Shown piece after piece: positions 27,722-38,126 of a DNA stretch of 64,000 bases. Within the stretch, counting starts at the first letter, position 1. Every line of letters begins with the position of its first letter. The notes beneath the pieces are model-generated. The model saw only the letters and a program-made list of their open reading frames with translations. It made no database searches and was not told the DNA's origin. Position numbers and translations under genes: made by a program. Source of the stretch: Candidatus Phytoplasma tritici (lineage in GTDB: Bacteria; Bacillota_I; Bacilli_A; Acholeplasmatales; Acholeplasmataceae); contig NZ_AVAO01000003.1 in NCBI RefSeq assembly GCF_000495255.1, positions 1 through 64,000 on the forward strand, read 5' to 3'.

Positions 27722-28552
27722 TTTTTTATGTATTCCTTTTTTGATTTGAAGGGGTTGGGAGATTGTTGTTTTTGTTGTTATTTATAAGTTTTAAAAAATG
27801 GTAAATATAAAATTAGATTAAAGAAGTTAATTGAGATTTGTTAATTTAATAGGGCAAATTATTTTGCAAGGTTAAAAAATAATAATTTATAATTAATTAA
27901 ATAAGAGAGTAAAACAAAAATTTAACATATAAAACCACAAAACACTATATGAATATAAAGCAAAATAGATATAAAAACAAATAAAATAAGTTAAAAAAAT
28001 ATAAAATAAAATTTTTGCCAATGTTTCTTTTTTTAATTCCACAAGAAAAAATAGTGCTAAAATCATTAGTATAACAAGTATAACAAGTATAACAAGTATA
28101 ACAAGTATAACAAGTATAACAAGTATAACAAGTATAACAAGTATAACAAGTATAACAAACTATTTTAGTTTTTTCTCTTTAGAATTAAAACCTATATTAC
28201 CACATCATAAATACATGTTTAAAATCTTGTCTAATATAGATTCACCAAAATTAATATTTTGAAGTGTTTTTCATTTGTTTTCGGTCTTTATAAACAAATT
28301 CTTTACCTTGGGTGGGGAGATAATTTAAATCCAATATAAAAAGGAATGTCAGTAAGAGTAAAAAATGGTAAAAAATAAAACTTTTCTAATGGTATATTTA
28401 GTAATAATTATTTATTATTTCCTTTTATTTAGAAATATTTGAGGATTTAATATTTATATTTCGCTTTAACTTTATTTTAAGTTTCGTCGTTTTATTTCGT
28501 TTCGTTTTTTTATTCTTCTTTTTATTTTCATAATTGAATCACCCCTTTAAGG
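27722..28552. other. Intergenic region holding only the 9-bp repeat array
   Basis: About 830 bases between tatD and the pdh operon terminator. Apart from the tandem repeat at 28068-28157, I see no reading frame above chance, RNA gene or relic. Confidence 0.45.
28068..28157. repeat. Tandem repeat: 10 perfect copies of AGTATAACA
   Basis: Ninety bases made of ten identical 9-base units with no variation, in non-coding DNA. Units are a multiple of three but no open gene uses them. Perfect copies suggest recent expansion and probable length variation between isolates. Confidence 0.95.
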
Positions 28553-28579
28553 AAAAAGAACCTATTAAAGGTTCTTTTT
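28553..28579 (-). terminator. Terminator of the pdh operon
   Basis: On the minus strand AAGAACCT, 5-base loop, AGGTTCTTTTT: an 11-bp stem that includes its own T run, 21 bases past the lpd stop. Confidence 0.85.
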
Positions 28580-28599
28580 TGTTAAAAGATCAAATATAA

Positions 28600-29973
28600 T
28601 TATGCATGAATTGGTTTGTCAACGGCTCCTAAAAGAGCTTCAAAAGTAAGTTCTGATAAGGTAGGATGAGGATGAATTGCTTGAGATAGTTCGTAAGCGG
28701 TTCCTTCAAGTTCCATTCCTACAGCTATTTCACTAATTAATTCAGTAGCATTGTAAGCATAAATATGCATTCCTAAAATTTCTAAATGTTTTTTGCAAAC
28801 AATTAATTTAGCAAAACCTTCTTTTTCGCCATCAGCTAAAGATTTGCCAACAGCTCCGAGAGATATTTTAGAAACTTTATAATCAATTTGTTTTTCTTTG
28901 GTTTGTTTTTCGGTCATACCAATAGAAGCAATTTCAGGAAAACCATAAATACAAGCAGGAACACGGTCATAGTTAATTGAATGTGCTTTTTGTTCTAAAG
29001 CGTGTGTTACAGCTACAATGCCTTCATGACTTGCCACGTGAGCTAACATGTATTTGCCGTTTACATCTCCGATAGCATATACTCCAGGAATTGAAGTTTG
29101 ACAAAAATTATCAGTTTGGACGCTATTGCGGTTAAGTGCTAAATTTAATTTTTCTAAGCCTTCAAGATTGGCTTTAGTGCCTACAGCCATTAAAATAACA
29201 TCCGAAGTAATTGTTTTGTCAGTGCCTTTTTGAGTGTAGGTAGTTCGATTGTCATTAATTTTAGTTACTTCTACTTGAGTCAAAATTTGGATGCCGTCTG
29301 CTTGAAGTTTTTTGGTGTATTCAACAACAACGTCTTGATCCATACTATTTAGAATAGTATCTTGTCTTTCTAAAATAGTCACCTCGCTACCAAAAGAATT
29401 AAAAATAGTTGCAAATTCTACTCCAATAACACCGCCTCCTATAATAGTAACTTTGGAAGGGTAGCTTTCTAGTTGTAGTAATTCTTTACTAGTTTTAAGA
29501 ATGCCTTTTTGATAAGCTTCTTGGGCACCTGGAATAGGGGGAACAAAAGCGGTACTGCCTGTTGCAATAATTAATTTTTTGGTGTGCAATAAGTTATTGT
29601 CTACTTGGACTTCGCAAGGAGAAAGAACACTTGCAAACCCGTGATAAAAATCAATTTTATTTTTTTTAAGGAGGAAAGATATACCTGTAGTAAGTTGAGC
29701 AACAATTTTATTTTTGCGTGATAAAATGGAGGACCAATCAAAAGAAATGCCGTTTTGTATTTTAATTCCAAAATCAGCACAACGTTTTATATCTTTATAT
29801 ATTTTGGCACTTTTTAAATAAGTTTTGGTAGGAATACAGCCGTAATTAAGACAAATACCACCTAATTTATGTTTTTCTATTAAAGCAACTTTAGCACCCA
29901 TTTGAGCAGCTTTAATGGCAGCAACGTATCCACCAGGACCTCCACCAATCACTAAAATATCATAATTTTTCAT
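28600..29973 (-). CDS. pdhD: Dihydrolipoyl dehydrogenase (pyruvate dehydrogenase E3)
   Basis: Flavoprotein that reoxidises lipoyl groups of E2 with NAD. FAD-binding GGGPGGYVAAIKAAQ near residue 10, redox pair C41 and C46 in GICLNYGCIPTK, NAD-binding IIGGGVIGVEFA, and the C-terminal His-Glu pair in IHPHPTLSE. 457 aa. No lipoyl domain is fused to it. Last gene of the pdhA-pdhB-pdhC-pdhD operon, before a strong terminator. Confidence 0.96.
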   Translation of the reverse strand: MKNYDILVIGGGPGGYVAAIKAAQMGAKVALIEKHKLGGICLNYGCIPTKTYLKSAKIYKDIKRCADFGIKIQNGISFDWSSILSRKNKIVAQLTTGISFLLKKNKIDFYHGFASVLSPCEVQVDNNLLHTKKLIIATGSTAFVPPIPGAQEAYQKGILKTSKELLQLESYPSKVTIIGGGVIGVEFATIFNSFGSEVTILERQDTILNSMDQDVVVEYTKKLQADGIQILTQVEVTKINDNRTTYTQKGTDKTITSDVILMAVGTKANLEGLEKLNLALNRNSVQTDNFCQTSIPGVYAIGDVNGKYMLAHVASHEGIVAVTHALEQKAHSINYDRVPACIYGFPEIASIGMTEKQTKEKQIDYKVSKISLGAVGKSLADGEKEGFAKLIVCKKHLEILGMHIYAYNATELISEIAVGMELEGTAYELSQAIHPHPTLSELTFEALLGAVDKPIHA

Positions 29974-29997
29974 AATTTTTGCCTTTGGTCTTTTCTG

Positions 29998-31254
29998 TTA
30001 GGATAAAAGCAATAAAGTAGGAGTTTTTAACAATTCTTTAACGCGTTTTAAAAATCTACCGCCATCAGCACCATCAATAATACGGTGGTCAATTGATAAG
30101 GAAAGAGGAAGTATATCTGCAATTACAATTTGATTGTTTTCAACTATAGGTTTTTTGGTGATTTTTCCTACTCCTAAAATAGCTAATTCAGGGTAATTTA
30201 TAACTGGAGTGCCGTAAGTAATATCAATAGAACCAAAATTAGTGATAGTAAAAGTTCCGTTTTGAAGTTGATTTAATTCCACTTTTCTTTCGTTAGTGGC
30301 TTTGGCTACTTGTTGTAATTTTTGTGCCATTTCTAAAAGAGTTAATTTATTAGTATCTTTGATGTTAGGAACAATTAGACCGTCTTTGGTATCAACTGCT
30401 ATTCCTAAATTAATGAATTTTTTGTAATTAACTTCTTCTTTAACGTCATCATAACTAGCGTTAAATACCGGGAATTCTTGTAAGGCAATTGTTACTGCTT
30501 TCATGATAAAAGCCATAAAAGTTAATTTAATTCCTTGGAGTTGCGCTTGATCTTTGGCTTGTTTGCGTAGTGTTACTAAAGCAGTAATGTTTACTTCGTC
30601 CATTAGAGTAGTTTCTGGGATTGTGCCTTTGGAAAGAACCATTTTTTGGGCGATGGCTTTTCTGAGGCGAGAAATTTTGACTATTTCTGTTTCTTGGCTA
30701 GATTTGGCAAAATTTTGGGTTGGGGTTTTTTGTTTTTGGACAAAAGAGGTTGTGGGTTGGGTTTGTGTTTGTAAAGGGTTATTTGCGTTTTGTAAATCTA
30801 CTTTTAAGATTTTTCCATTTGCGCCTGTTCCTTTAATAGTTGTAAGGTCAAGTCCTAGTTCTTTGGCTAGACTTTTTACTAATGGAGTAGCAAGTACTTT
30901 TTGAGTTTGTAAAGAAGTTTGTGCGGATGTTTGTTCTTGTTGGGTGTCGTTTTTTTCTTCTGTTGCAGTTTCATTAAGATTTTGAGAATAAAAATTTTTA
31001 ACTTCTGCATCGGTGTCGCCTGGTTCTTGGATTAAAACGATAGTGTCTCCTACACAAATAACTTCTCCTTCTTTAAGGCCTCTTTTTAAGATTTTTCCTG
31101 CTACAGGAGAAGTTAGTTCTACGTCTAATTTGTCAGTTTCAACTTTAACTAAAACATCACCTTCTTTTACTTGGTCGCCCACTTTAAAAAACCATCTTGT
31201 AATTGTACCTTCATGAATTCCTTCGCCGACATCAGCAAATTTAAATTCAAACAT
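29998..31254 (-). CDS. pdhC: Pyruvate dehydrogenase E2 (dihydrolipoyl acetyltransferase)
   Basis: One lipoyl domain with the lipoylated lysine K42 in VETDKLDVEL, then a flexible Gln/Thr linker, the peripheral subunit-binding domain (TPLVKSLAKELGLDL), a second linker and the acetyltransferase core ending with HRIIDGADGG. I choose the ATG at 31254 (MFEFKFADVGEG, 418 aa) because AAGGAGAT lies just before it; a longer frame from 31281 lacks such a site. Confidence 0.95.
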   Translation of the reverse strand: MFEFKFADVGEGIHEGTITRWFFKVGDQVKEGDVLVKVETDKLDVELTSPVAGKILKRGLKEGEVICVGDTIVLIQEPGDTDAEVKNFYSQNLNETATEEKNDTQQEQTSAQTSLQTQKVLATPLVKSLAKELGLDLTTIKGTGANGKILKVDLQNANNPLQTQTQPTTSFVQKQKTPTQNFAKSSQETEIVKISRLRKAIAQKMVLSKGTIPETTLMDEVNITALVTLRKQAKDQAQLQGIKLTFMAFIMKAVTIALQEFPVFNASYDDVKEEVNYKKFINLGIAVDTKDGLIVPNIKDTNKLTLLEMAQKLQQVAKATNERKVELNQLQNGTFTITNFGSIDITYGTPVINYPELAILGVGKITKKPIVENNQIVIADILPLSLSIDHRIIDGADGGRFLKRVKELLKTPTLLLLS

Positions 31255-31389
31255 ATTTTTATCTCCTTGATTATAATGCATTTTGGTTGTGGTTTTATTT
31301 TTTTGATTTAGATATATTTTATTTTTTAATTTGGGGGTGGTTTGAATGTGTTGTTGTTTTGTGATAAAAGGGGTTGATTTTTTGCTATC

Positions 31390-32364
31390 TTATTCGCAAA
31401 CCACTTTTTTAATAGCATCAGCTATTTTTTCAGGGCTTAAAAACTGATAATGTTCTGCTTTGGCTAAAGGCATCGTGATGTCGTTTCCAGTAACTCTCGC
31501 AGGAGCTGCATCTAGGTATAAGAAAGCTTGTTCATTAACTAAAGCCACTAATTCTCCTGCAGGTCCGTAAGTTTTACATGCTTCATGAACCACTAAAAAG
31601 CGTCCAGTTTTTTTCACAGATGTAATTACAGTCTCTCTGTCAATAGGATTAATGGTTCTTAAATCAATTAGTTCTACAGAAACATTAGGATCAAGTTGTT
31701 TAATTGCTAATATTGTTTCTGTTACCATCGCTCCCCAAGCTACAACTGTAATGTCTGTTCCTTCTTGAACGATTTTGGCTTTACCAATTTCGACTTCATA
31801 GTCTGTTTCAGGAACTTCTTGACGGGAACCACGATAAATTCTTTTAGGTTCCATGTAGACTACTGGATCAGGGTCGTTAATAGCAGCCATTAATAAACCT
31901 TTAGCGTCGTAAGGGTTAGATGGAATAACCACTTTAAGACCAGGAACAGAGCCTAAAATTACTTCTAATGATTCGGAGTGATGTTCTAAGGATTTTACAC
32001 CTCCACCAACTGGAACTCTTAATACCATAGGTACTGTGTAATTACCACGACTACGGTTACGCAAACGGGCTGCATGGGCAAATAGGTCTTCTAGTCCTAC
32101 AAAAATAAAACCATCAAATTGGATTTCTGCAACTGGTCGCATGCCGTTAATGGCAAGTCCGATAGCACTTCCAATAATAGAAGATTCAGCAATAGGAGTA
32201 TTAAAAACGCGATTTTCTCCGTGTTTGTCTTGTAAACCTTTAGTTACACGAAAAACACCACCTAATTTTCCTACATCTTGTCCAAAAAGAACTACTCTAG
32301 GATCTTTTGCTAATTTGCTATCTAAAGTTTGATTAATTGCATCTAGTAATGTCATTGAAGCCAT
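31390..32364 (-). CDS. pdhB: Pyruvate dehydrogenase E1 beta subunit
   Basis: 324 aa transketolase-type subunit. It has VVLFGQDVGKLGGVFRVT near the N-terminus, the conserved PIAESSIIGSAIGLA and the C-terminal VTGNDITMPLAKAEHY. It pairs with E1 alpha two bases upstream to form the thiamine diphosphate enzyme. About 135 bases separate it from pdhC, which has its own ribosome site. Confidence 0.96.
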   Translation of the reverse strand: MASMTLLDAINQTLDSKLAKDPRVVLFGQDVGKLGGVFRVTKGLQDKHGENRVFNTPIAESSIIGSAIGLAINGMRPVAEIQFDGFIFVGLEDLFAHAARLRNRSRGNYTVPMVLRVPVGGGVKSLEHHSESLEVILGSVPGLKVVIPSNPYDAKGLLMAAINDPDPVVYMEPKRIYRGSRQEVPETDYEVEIGKAKIVQEGTDITVVAWGAMVTETILAIKQLDPNVSVELIDLRTINPIDRETVITSVKKTGRFLVVHEACKTYGPAGELVALVNEQAFLYLDAAPARVTGNDITMPLAKAEHYQFLSPEKIADAIKKVVCE

Positions 32365-32366
32365 TA

Positions 32367-33458
32367 TTATTTACCTTCCTTTGTGTTGAAAAAAGTTTTG
32401 CATTCTTCGTATTGTTCTTCTAATTGAGGAGTCATTTTTTCATAAGTGTATGCAAAAATATCTTTAATATCGATGTTGTTGCCTGTTTGTTCTACTTTTT
32501 GGTGTGCTAAAATAACTTCTTCTTGGGCTTCTTTTTTGAATTGTTCTACTTGTTTTTGAGTTAGATAACTTTTATTTATCAAGTATTTTTGAAAACGTAT
32601 AATTGGGTCTTTTTTACGCCACTCTAATTCTTCTTCTTTGCTACGGTAAACAGAAGCATTGTCGTTAGTGGAATGTGCTTCTAAGCGATAAGAAACATTT
32701 TCAATTAAAGTAGGTCCGTTTCCTTTTCGTGCTTCATTAAAGGCTTCTTGGGCTGCTACATAAACAGCTAAAATATCGTTGCCGTTTACTTGCATGCCAG
32801 GAATTCCACAAGCATAACATTTTTGAGCTAAAGTTTTAGCTTTGGATACTTTGTTACGAGGATTAGAAATTGAATACTGGTTATTTTGAATAAATACTAC
32901 TAATGGTACTGCAAAAACAGCAGCATAGTTAAGACCTGCATTAAACTCTTCGTGTGCAGTTCCTCCGTCTCCAATAGTTGCAATAGTTACTTCTTTTTTG
33001 TTTTGCATTTTACTTGCTAAGGCAAGTCCTGCTCCTAAATTAACACTAGATCCAATAATAATGTTAGTTGGTAAAATACGCAACTTAGGGTCTAATTGGG
33101 AACCTTTTTCGTTTCCATACCAGTAAAGATAAAATTGTTCTAAAGAAACTCCACGGTAAAGAAAAATTCCTGCATCACGATAATAAGGCGATACCCAATC
33201 TTGGGGTTCTAAGGCGGCAGCGACACCTACTTGAGATGCTTCTTGCCCTGAGTTAAATAAATAGTTTCCCATGCGTCCTTGGCGTTGATATTTTAAGGCT
33301 GCTAAATCGGCTTGTCTACCTAAAATCATTGTTTTATACATTTTTAATAAAACATCTTTAGATAGTTTTGGTTCTAATTCAGGTTGAACAAGGTTGCCAT
33401 TTTCGTCAAGTATTTGGAATTGTTTACCTTTTAGGGGGTCGTATACATTCGTTAACAT
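32367..33458 (-). CDS. pdhA: Pyruvate dehydrogenase E1 alpha subunit
   Basis: Decarboxylates pyruvate with thiamine diphosphate. The TPP motif begins IGDGGTAHEEFNAGLNYA and ends VFIQNN. The phosphorylation-loop equivalent (EAHSTNDNASVYR) is present. 363 aa. First gene of the operon; pdhB starts two bases after its stop, so they are coupled. A TATAAT match lies on the minus strand at 33505-33510. The complex links glycolysis to acetyl-CoA and acetate fermentation. Confidence 0.96.
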   Translation of the reverse strand: MLTNVYDPLKGKQFQILDENGNLVQPELEPKLSKDVLLKMYKTMILGRQADLAALKYQRQGRMGNYLFNSGQEASQVGVAAALEPQDWVSPYYRDAGIFLYRGVSLEQFYLYWYGNEKGSQLDPKLRILPTNIIIGSSVNLGAGLALASKMQNKKEVTIATIGDGGTAHEEFNAGLNYAAVFAVPLVVFIQNNQYSISNPRNKVSKAKTLAQKCYACGIPGMQVNGNDILAVYVAAQEAFNEARKGNGPTLIENVSYRLEAHSTNDNASVYRSKEEELEWRKKDPIIRFQKYLINKSYLTQKQVEQFKKEAQEEVILAHQKVEQTGNNIDIKDIFAYTYEKMTPQLEEQYEECKTFFNTKEGK

Positions 33459-33644
33459 CGTAACTCCTTATTTTATTTATATTAGTTTGTTTTTGATTAA
33501 ATGTATTATATCTTCTTTATTTTGTTACTAAATATAATTAATTTAGTGTTATTTGATAAATATACATCTACAATTAAATTGTACTTGAAATTAAGACAAA
33601 TGATGAAACAAAATAATGAAAATTTCAAGTTTAAGAGATAAAAA

Positions 33645-33674
33645 AAATATCATATATTATAATATATGATATTT
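33645..33674 (-). terminator. AT-only palindrome after the ABC transporter gene
   Basis: A 30-base perfect palindrome (AAATATCATATATTA and its complement) just past the stop of the gene at 33685. It can form a 15-bp stem; on the minus strand a T run follows. Probably a terminator. Confidence 0.6.
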
Positions 33675-33684
33675 CAATTAATAT

Positions 33685-35493
33685 TTATTTATTGTTGATG
33701 ATGTCAACTGGTTTTTTGTTAGACCATTTATAAATAATTAAAGATATAAATAGTATAGTTACAAAAAAAGTATAACTGAATGTTAATAAATTGAATAAAA
33801 AAACTCTTAAAAAAGGATTGAAGGCATAAAATGGCATATTTCCCCATCTAGCTAAAACATAATATTTGTTTTTAAAAGCAGAGTTACAATATTTATCTAT
33901 TATGATGTGTTTCCAATTTTCCCATTTTTTATTTTCATAGTTTTCGCCATATATTTTTAAAATTTCTGCTTTTTGTTCTTGTTTTGCCTCTTTATAATAT
34001 TTTACAATTTCTTCCACATTTTCAAAATCTTTTAATGGTTCCATTTCAAAAGATGAAAAAAAGTATGCTACTGAACCTGAACCGAACTTTATTAAAAACA
34101 ATAAGAAAAATACAAAAGTTAAAGCCATTTGGAATAAAGCAAAAAAGAATGCTTCTACTAAAAAAATTTTACCAACATTAACACCATTAGAACCTAAAGC
34201 TCGTAGAGTACCCATTTTTTTATTTTGAAGTTTGGCACTCATAGAAAAATAAAGCATAACCATAGAACCAGGAACACATAAAATAATCAATATAATCCAT
34301 TTATTAGTTATTAAATCACGAACATCAAAATATCCATTTATTTCGCCTGAAACATTACCCAATATGAATCTTTCTTCTATTTCTTCTTTTGTCATGGATT
34401 GATGATTATAATAATTTTGATTTTTGCTTTGTTTTAATTTTTCTTTTTCTTTTTTTTCATCTAGTAATTTTTTCATATGAAAAAGTTTTTTTTCGACTCC
34501 TAAAACTTTACCACTTAATGTAGGAAAAGCAGTCAAACCAAAAAAACCAGCTGCAATAGCAGTCACGAAAATTGATAATATTAAGAAAAACTTTTTATTT
34601 TTAAAACTCTTTAAAGCAGTCTTAGCAACAAACGAAAAAGGCAAACGACTAGGAAAAGATACAAAATCAGTATCTTGTTGTAATACTTTAGTCTCATCAG
34701 TTTTATCAAAATTTTCTAAATCAGGATTTTTAGTTAAGTTTGCAATCATTTCAGCTGTAAGAACTTGGCCTTCTTTAAATACTGGCTTTTTGTCTTTGCT
34801 TTTTTTAGTAGTTTCTTCCTTTCTTGTCATATCTGATAGGACTTTACCATCTTTACATTCTAAAATACGATCAGCATATTTATAAGCACTTTCACTATCG
34901 TGAGATACAATAACTACTAATTTTTCTTTACTTAAATTTTGAAGTAAATCAAAAACTTGGGTTCCTGTTTCTGAATCTAGACTTCCTGTAGGTTCATCAG
35001 CAAAGACCATTTTAGGATTTTTCACCAAAGCACGAACAATAGCAACACGTTGTTTTTGTCCTCCTGAAAGTTCATTAACTCTTCTATTTAAGAATGAAAC
35101 ATCCAATCCTACTTGGGTCATTAAATCATTAATTAAGGCAACATCTGGTTTTTTATTTTGTAATTGTAATGCTAAGACAATATTTTCAAATACATTCATA
35201 TCTTCTATTAAGTTGAATTCTTGGAAAATAAAGCCAATCATTCCATTACGATAATTATCTAAATTTCTTTGATTAAAAGTTGTAATAGGAACTTTGCATA
35301 CTTCAATTACACCACTATTTGCAACATCGATTCCTGTTAAAACATTTAATAAAGTAGATTTACCAGAACCTGATTTACCTAAGATAAAAACCATACCTTT
35401 ATCAGGTAATTTTAAAGAAACGTCTTTCAAACCCATCGTCATGTTACCTTTTTTAGTAACATAATTTTTGCTTAAATGGTTGACATTAAACAT
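33685..35493 (-). CDS. ABC transporter, ATPase fused to FtsX-like permease
   Basis: 602 aa. The first 220 residues are an ATPase of the MacB/LolD type: Walker [13 protein letters not shown], signature [15 protein letters not shown], Walker [13 protein letters not shown]. After a charged linker come about four membrane segments, near 300-320, 405-425, 445-470 and 570-590, with large outside loops: an FtsX-like domain. Such proteins move lipoproteins, peptides or antimicrobials rather than nutrients. A decayed relative lies at 51630-52488. Alone between pdhA and pheT; substrate unknown. AGGAAGT precedes the ATG. Confidence 0.88.
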   Translation of the reverse strand: MFNVNHLSKNYVTKKGNMTMGLKDVSLKLPDKGMVFILGKSGSGKSTLLNVLTGIDVANSGVIEVCKVPITTFNQRNLDNYRNGMIGFIFQEFNLIEDMNVFENIVLALQLQNKKPDVALINDLMTQVGLDVSFLNRRVNELSGGQKQRVAIVRALVKNPKMVFADEPTGSLDSETGTQVFDLLQNLSKEKLVVIVSHDSESAYKYADRILECKDGKVLSDMTRKEETTKKSKDKKPVFKEGQVLTAEMIANLTKNPDLENFDKTDETKVLQQDTDFVSFPSRLPFSFVAKTALKSFKNKKFFLILSIFVTAIAAGFFGLTAFPTLSGKVLGVEKKLFHMKKLLDEKKEKEKLKQSKNQNYYNHQSMTKEEIEERFILGNVSGEINGYFDVRDLITNKWIILIILCVPGSMVMLYFSMSAKLQNKKMGTLRALGSNGVNVGKIFLVEAFFFALFQMALTFVFFLLFLIKFGSGSVAYFFSSFEMEPLKDFENVEEIVKYYKEAKQEQKAEILKIYGENYENKKWENWKHIIIDKYCNSAFKNKYYVLARWGNMPFYAFNPFLRVFLFNLLTFSYTFFVTILFISLIIYKWSNKKPVDIINNK

Positions 35494-35657
35494 TTTTAAT
35501 ACTTCCTTTAGCTTCTTGTTGATTAAAAAAATTTATAATTATATAAATGTAAAAAGTTAAAATGAGTAAAAAAACTAATTTACTACCGTATTATTTTATC
35601 ACAATTATTATATTTTCATATATACTTAAAAAATAATATAATTTCTTTTATCTATTT

Positions 35658-38126
35658 TTATCTAATTTCAATGTGAAAATGTTTAATCAAATTAGAAGTA
35701 ATTTTTTCCATACAATGTTCTACGTCTTGTTTTTCTAAGTTTTTTTCTAAGTTATTGAAAAAAAGTCTAAGGGCAAGGGAGTGTTTTTCTTTTGTTGTAG
35801 GCATTTGATAAACATCAAATAATTCACATTTGATTAAATCAAAAGGGGTTGTTTTTTTAATTGTTTGTTCGATTTGATAAAAGGAATATTTGGTATCTAC
35901 TAAAAAGGCTAAATCACGAATAACAGTAGGAAATTTAGGGATTGGTTGGAAGGTAAGTGTTTTTGTAGTGTTAAGAATTTCATCCGTTAAAAAGAGTTCA
36001 CAAAGAAAACTTTCTTTTAAGTTGTGTTTGGCATTAAGTAGGGGATGAGTTTTTCCGATGACTCCTATTATTTGGTTGTTAAATAATAAATTGGCTTGAA
36101 TTCCTGGATGAAAATTGCTATGTTGTTGTGTTTTTTGATAAGTAAGGGTAATGCCTAGAAAAGTAATAATTTTTTCAAGGATTCCTTTGGTAACAAAAAA
36201 AGAACTTGAAACATCTTGTTTGTGCCATAAAGAATTTAAGAAATTGCCACTCAAAACAAAAGCAAGACTTAATGTTTCTTTGTTGGGAAAATAAGTTTTG
36301 CCAATTTCAAAAAAAGCAGTATCAAAAGTTTGTCGTTTGTGTTGATAGCTTAAAACTTCTACTAAACTACTTAACAAACTTTGTCTTAAAATCATTTTGT
36401 CTTGTGATAAAGGATTCATTATTTTGATAAAGGGTTTTTGAGGAGTAAAAACTTTAAACATTTCGGAACTAATTAAACTGTAAGTAATAGTTTCATAAAA
36501 TCCTAAATTAACTAAGAGTTTTCGCAATTCTCTAATATTTTTTTGTTTCAAGGTCAATTTTCCTTGAGTGGGAATTTGAATTGTTTTGGGAGGTAATTTA
36601 TGACAACCATAAAGTCTAGTTAAATCAGAAATGACATCTTCTTTGATTTTGACATCATAACGACGTAAAGGAGCTTGGAGTTTTAATTGTTCTTTTTTTT
36701 TCTTTGGGTTTAAATGTTTTGGTGTATGCATTTGGTAATCGAGGTTTAATAACCAATTTTTGATTTGAGTAGCGCACAAAGGAACGCCAATTTTTTTTGT
36801 AATAAAATCAACATCTAAAGAAATAATAGGATTAGTACGGATTTTTTGTTTTGTAATTGCTGGTTGGTAAGTAATTTTGGCATTTGTTAAAGTGACTAAA
36901 AGTTGGCATGCTTTTTGAAAAGCTAAAGGAATAAGACTTTGGTCAATGCCTCTTTCAAAACGTAGGGAACTTTCAGTTTTGGTTTTGAGTTTTTGACAAG
37001 TTTGGGCAATAGTTTGGGGCGAAAAATAAGCAGCTTCAAGAATAATTTTGGTAGTTGTAGGTTTGATGCTACTTTCTAAAAGTCCTACAATACCAGCTAT
37101 AGCAATGGCTTTTTTGCCATCTGTAATAACTAAATCATTTTCATCTAAAACAAAATCATTTTGGTTAAGAGTTGTAATATTTTCTTGTGGCAAGGCTTTT
37201 CTAACTTTGATTTGTTGGATAGTGCCATAATCAAAAGCGTGTAGGGGAATGCCGTATTCGATTAAAATTAAATTAGTGATGTCCACAACATTATTGATGG
37301 GGTTGATGCCTGATTTTAGCAGGGTGTTTCGCAACCACAAAGGAGAAGGTTTGATGGTGATGTTTTCAATGATGCAAGCGTTGTATTCATAACAACTATC
37401 GCTTTCAATTTTGACTTTTAAAGGAGATTGAGGTAATTTTGAAAAAAAATTGGGGTTTAATTGATGAGTTATTTTTGGGATTGTTTTGTCTTCTTTGTTT
37501 TTTGTTTTGTAGTTGGTTTCTTTTTTTTCTTGATTGTTATTGGATTTTTGAGAAGTCAAAATTGCTTGAAGATCTTTGGCAAAACCTAGGTGAGATAAAA
37601 GATCACCACGATTGGGAGTAAGTCCTAATTCTAAGATAAAACCATCAAGCCCTAAAGGAATCAAAGCATTACTTCCCAAAACAATTTGGTCGTTGGGGTC
37701 ATTAAAAATATAAATTCCTTCTTGTTCTTGGGGAGTTAAAAATTTGCTACTAATGCCCAATTCTTCCAAAGAACAAAGCATCCCTTCCGAAAAAAATCCA
37801 TAAATTTTTTTGTTTTTAAGGGTGGAGTTGATTCCTTCCAAAAAAGAACCTTCTGAAGCTACAATAACCTTTTTGTCATTTTGTAAGTTAGAAGCTCCAC
37901 AAACAATTTTTACTACTTTTGTGCCAATGTTAACTTTTACTAAATTTAATTTTTGGGATCCTTGAATTTTTTGAAAGTTAAGAATTTGTCCCACCACTAA
38001 ATTAGTGTTTTTGGATAGGGGAAAAAAATTTTGTACTTCGGTAATATAATTGTTAGTTAAGATAGAAATATTTTGGGAAAGGGGTTGCAAAAGGTGGTTT
38101 TTTAAAATATTTTCAATAATTTTCAT
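35658..38126 (-). CDS. pheT: Phenylalanyl-tRNA synthetase beta subunit
   Basis: About 822 aa. N-terminal EMAP/OB tRNA-binding domain (VGQILNFQKIQGSQKLNLVKV), then B3/B4 and B5 domains (GCHKLPPKTIQIPTQGKLT) and the C-terminal ferredoxin-like anticodon-binding domain (PKFPTVIRDLAFLVD). I take the ATG at 38126 (MKIIENILK) because AAGGAA lies before it; it overlaps the end of pheS by 14 bases. An ATG six codons earlier is less likely. Length is normal. Confidence 0.94.
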   Translation of the reverse strand: MKIIENILKNHLLQPLSQNISILTNNYITEVQNFFPLSKNTNLVVGQILNFQKIQGSQKLNLVKVNIGTKVVKIVCGASNLQNDKKVIVASEGSFLEGINSTLKNKKIYGFFSEGMLCSLEELGISSKFLTPQEQEGIYIFNDPNDQIVLGSNALIPLGLDGFILELGLTPNRGDLLSHLGFAKDLQAILTSQKSNNNQEKKETNYKTKNKEDKTIPKITHQLNPNFFSKLPQSPLKVKIESDSCYEYNACIIENITIKPSPLWLRNTLLKSGINPINNVVDITNLILIEYGIPLHAFDYGTIQQIKVRKALPQENITTLNQNDFVLDENDLVITDGKKAIAIAGIVGLLESSIKPTTTKIILEAAYFSPQTIAQTCQKLKTKTESSLRFERGIDQSLIPLAFQKACQLLVTLTNAKITYQPAITKQKIRTNPIISLDVDFITKKIGVPLCATQIKNWLLNLDYQMHTPKHLNPKKKKEQLKLQAPLRRYDVKIKEDVISDLTRLYGCHKLPPKTIQIPTQGKLTLKQKNIRELRKLLVNLGFYETITYSLISSEMFKVFTPQKPFIKIMNPLSQDKMILRQSLLSSLVEVLSYQHKRQTFDTAFFEIGKTYFPNKETLSLAFVLSGNFLNSLWHKQDVSSSFFVTKGILEKIITFLGITLTYQKTQQHSNFHPGIQANLLFNNQIIGVIGKTHPLLNAKHNLKESFLCELFLTDEILNTTKTLTFQPIPKFPTVIRDLAFLVDTKYSFYQIEQTIKKTTPFDLIKCELFDVYQMPTTKEKHSLALRLFFNNLEKNLEKQDVEHCMEKITSNLIKHFHIEIR

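Noticed and set aside
28068-28157. Possible CRISPR array
   Set aside because: Units are directly adjacent 9-mers without spacers and no cas genes are nearby; it is a simple tandem repeat.
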